From assembly GCA_018711985.1 (NCBI GenBank), contig DVHS01000154.1, positions 1 to 6,599 on the forward strand: a DNA stretch of 6,599 bases. Reading direction: 5' to 3'. Under the pieces are notes generated by a model, which worked only from the letters and a program-made list of their open reading frames with translations, did not search any database and was not told where the DNA came from. Shown here piece after piece: positions 5,981-6,599 of the stretch. The translations under genes and the position numbers were made by a program. The stretch is from Egerieenecus merdigallinarum. GTDB lineage: Bacteria; Bacillota; Clostridia; Christensenellales; Aristaeellaceae. Every line of letters begins with the position of its first letter. The stretch's first letter is position 1.

Positions 5981-6599
5981 CTCCCCACTTGGTGAAGATG
6001 TATTCGGGCTTGGAGGTATCACGCTCAATCTTTTCCCGCAGGCGGCGGATATGCACGTCCACGGTCCGGGCATCACCGGTGTAGTCATATTTCCATACGG
6101 TTTCCAGCATGGCCTCCCGGCTGAATACCTTTCCCCGGTTCTGGATGAAGAGCTGTAGCAGGTCGAATTCCTTGGCGGTGAGCTTCACGTCCTTGCCCGC
6201 GAGGGTGACCGTGCGCTTGACCAGGTTGACCTGCATATCCCGCACCCGGATGATCTTTTGATCTTCCGGGGCAGCCGCGGCATGGACCCGACGGAAAATG
6301 GTCTTGATCCGTGCCTTCACTTCCAGAATATTGTAGGGCTTGGTCATGTAGTCATCGGCGCCGTATTCCAGGCCGAGGATCTTGTCCATGTCCTCACCTT
6401 TGGCGGTAAGCATGATAATCGGCACGTTGGAGTGTTCCCGGATGCGCTGACAAACGCTGATGCCATCCAGCTTGGGCAGCATCACATCCAACAGGATCAT
6501 ATCGTACTGTCCGCCAAAGAACTTGGCCAGCGCTTCCTCTCCATCCATGGCGCTATCGGTTTCGTAGCCCTCTTGCTCCAAGGTATATTTCAATCCCTT
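5952..6599 (-). CDS. OmpR/PhoB-family response regulator, WalR-like (5' end outside window)
   Basis: The fragment has 215 residues and runs off the right edge. Its first visible residues, KGLKYTLEQEGYETD, match the first helix of a receiver domain, so roughly 15-20 residues including the acidic pair are missing. The TTG encoding residue 3 is internal, not a start. Phosphoacceptor D38 sits in DMILLDVMLPKLDG. The switch residues are T65 in IIMLTAKGED and K87 in GADDYMTKPY. An OmpR-type winged helix follows (about 117-213), with LTAKEFDLLQLF, the DARTVDVHIRRLREKIE recognition region and terminal KWGVGYYF. The receiver and wing motifs read much like WalR/YycF, but this subfamily call needs a tree. 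It is the first visible gene of the operon, and the kinase reading frame starts within or at its last codons, as usual for a cognate pair. Target genes cannot be seen here. Confidence 0.93.
   Translation of the reverse strand, partial: KGLKYTLEQEGYETDSAMDGEEALAKFFGGQYDMILLDVMLPKLDGISVCQRIREHSNVPIIMLTAKGEDMDKILGLEYGADDYMTKPYNILEVKARIKTIFRRVHAAAAPEDQKIIRVRDMQVNLVKRTVTLAGKDVKLTAKEFDLLQLFIQNRGKVFSREAMLETVWKYDYTGDARTVDVHIRRLREKIERDTSKPEYIFTKWGVGYYFTDKD

Noticed and set aside
5981..6088. Extending the kinase to ATG 6088
   Set aside because: This would overlap the regulator's DNA-binding domain by 137 nt and add a Pro/Ser-rich leader unlike any kinase N-terminus.
6591..6593. TTG near the right edge as the regulator start
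   Set aside because: The residues before it (KG) continue the receiver's first helix and the conserved acidic residues are still missing, so the gene is simply cut by the window edge.

Overview
The window looks like chromosomal DNA of a GC-rich, Gram-positive, low-transfer region from a clostridial (class Clostridia) bacterium, probably an anaerobic gut Firmicute. The reasons are strong GGAGG-type ribosome binding sites in front of most genes, a WalR/PhoB-type regulator with an ordinary Gram-positive HAMP kinase, lipoproteins with GerMN (sporulation/germination-type) domains, and a HemW-type radical SAM protein. I see no transposase, integrase, CRISPR array, tRNA or rRNA. This taxonomic placement is inference from gene content, not a match to a reference.

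Layout. Positions 1-215 hold no convincing gene but contain a dense run of near-perfect inverted repeats (25-150) and a further long stem-loop (179-210). A small two-segment membrane protein of the DUF1622 family (216-578, minus) follows. It is divergent from hemW (708-1859, plus), and the 129 bp between them carries two adjacent perfect palindromes. A 16-bp stem-loop (1863-1902) then separates hemW from the convergent minus-strand operon and can terminate both. From 1933 to the right edge everything is one minus-strand operon. In transcription order it encodes an OmpR-family response regulator (its start lies outside the window), a membrane histidine kinase, a lipoprotein with a GerMN domain plus an NTF2-like domain, and a second lipoprotein with three GerMN-like modules.

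How the genes work together. The four operon genes are overlapped or nearly abutting (29-nt or shorter overlap, ATGA overlap, 2-nt gap) and must be co-transcribed. The regulator and kinase form a cognate pair. The two lipoproteins would sit on the outer face of the same membrane, where they could touch the kinase's extracellular sensor domain. The arrangement (regulator, HAMP kinase, GerMN lipoprotein) has the same logic as actinobacterial mtrA-mtrB-lpqB, and the regulator itself resembles WalR. A cell-envelope or peptidoglycan-homeostasis role is therefore a reasonable inference. HemW (haem chaperone-like radical SAM protein) and the DUF1622 protein look like unrelated housekeeping neighbours.
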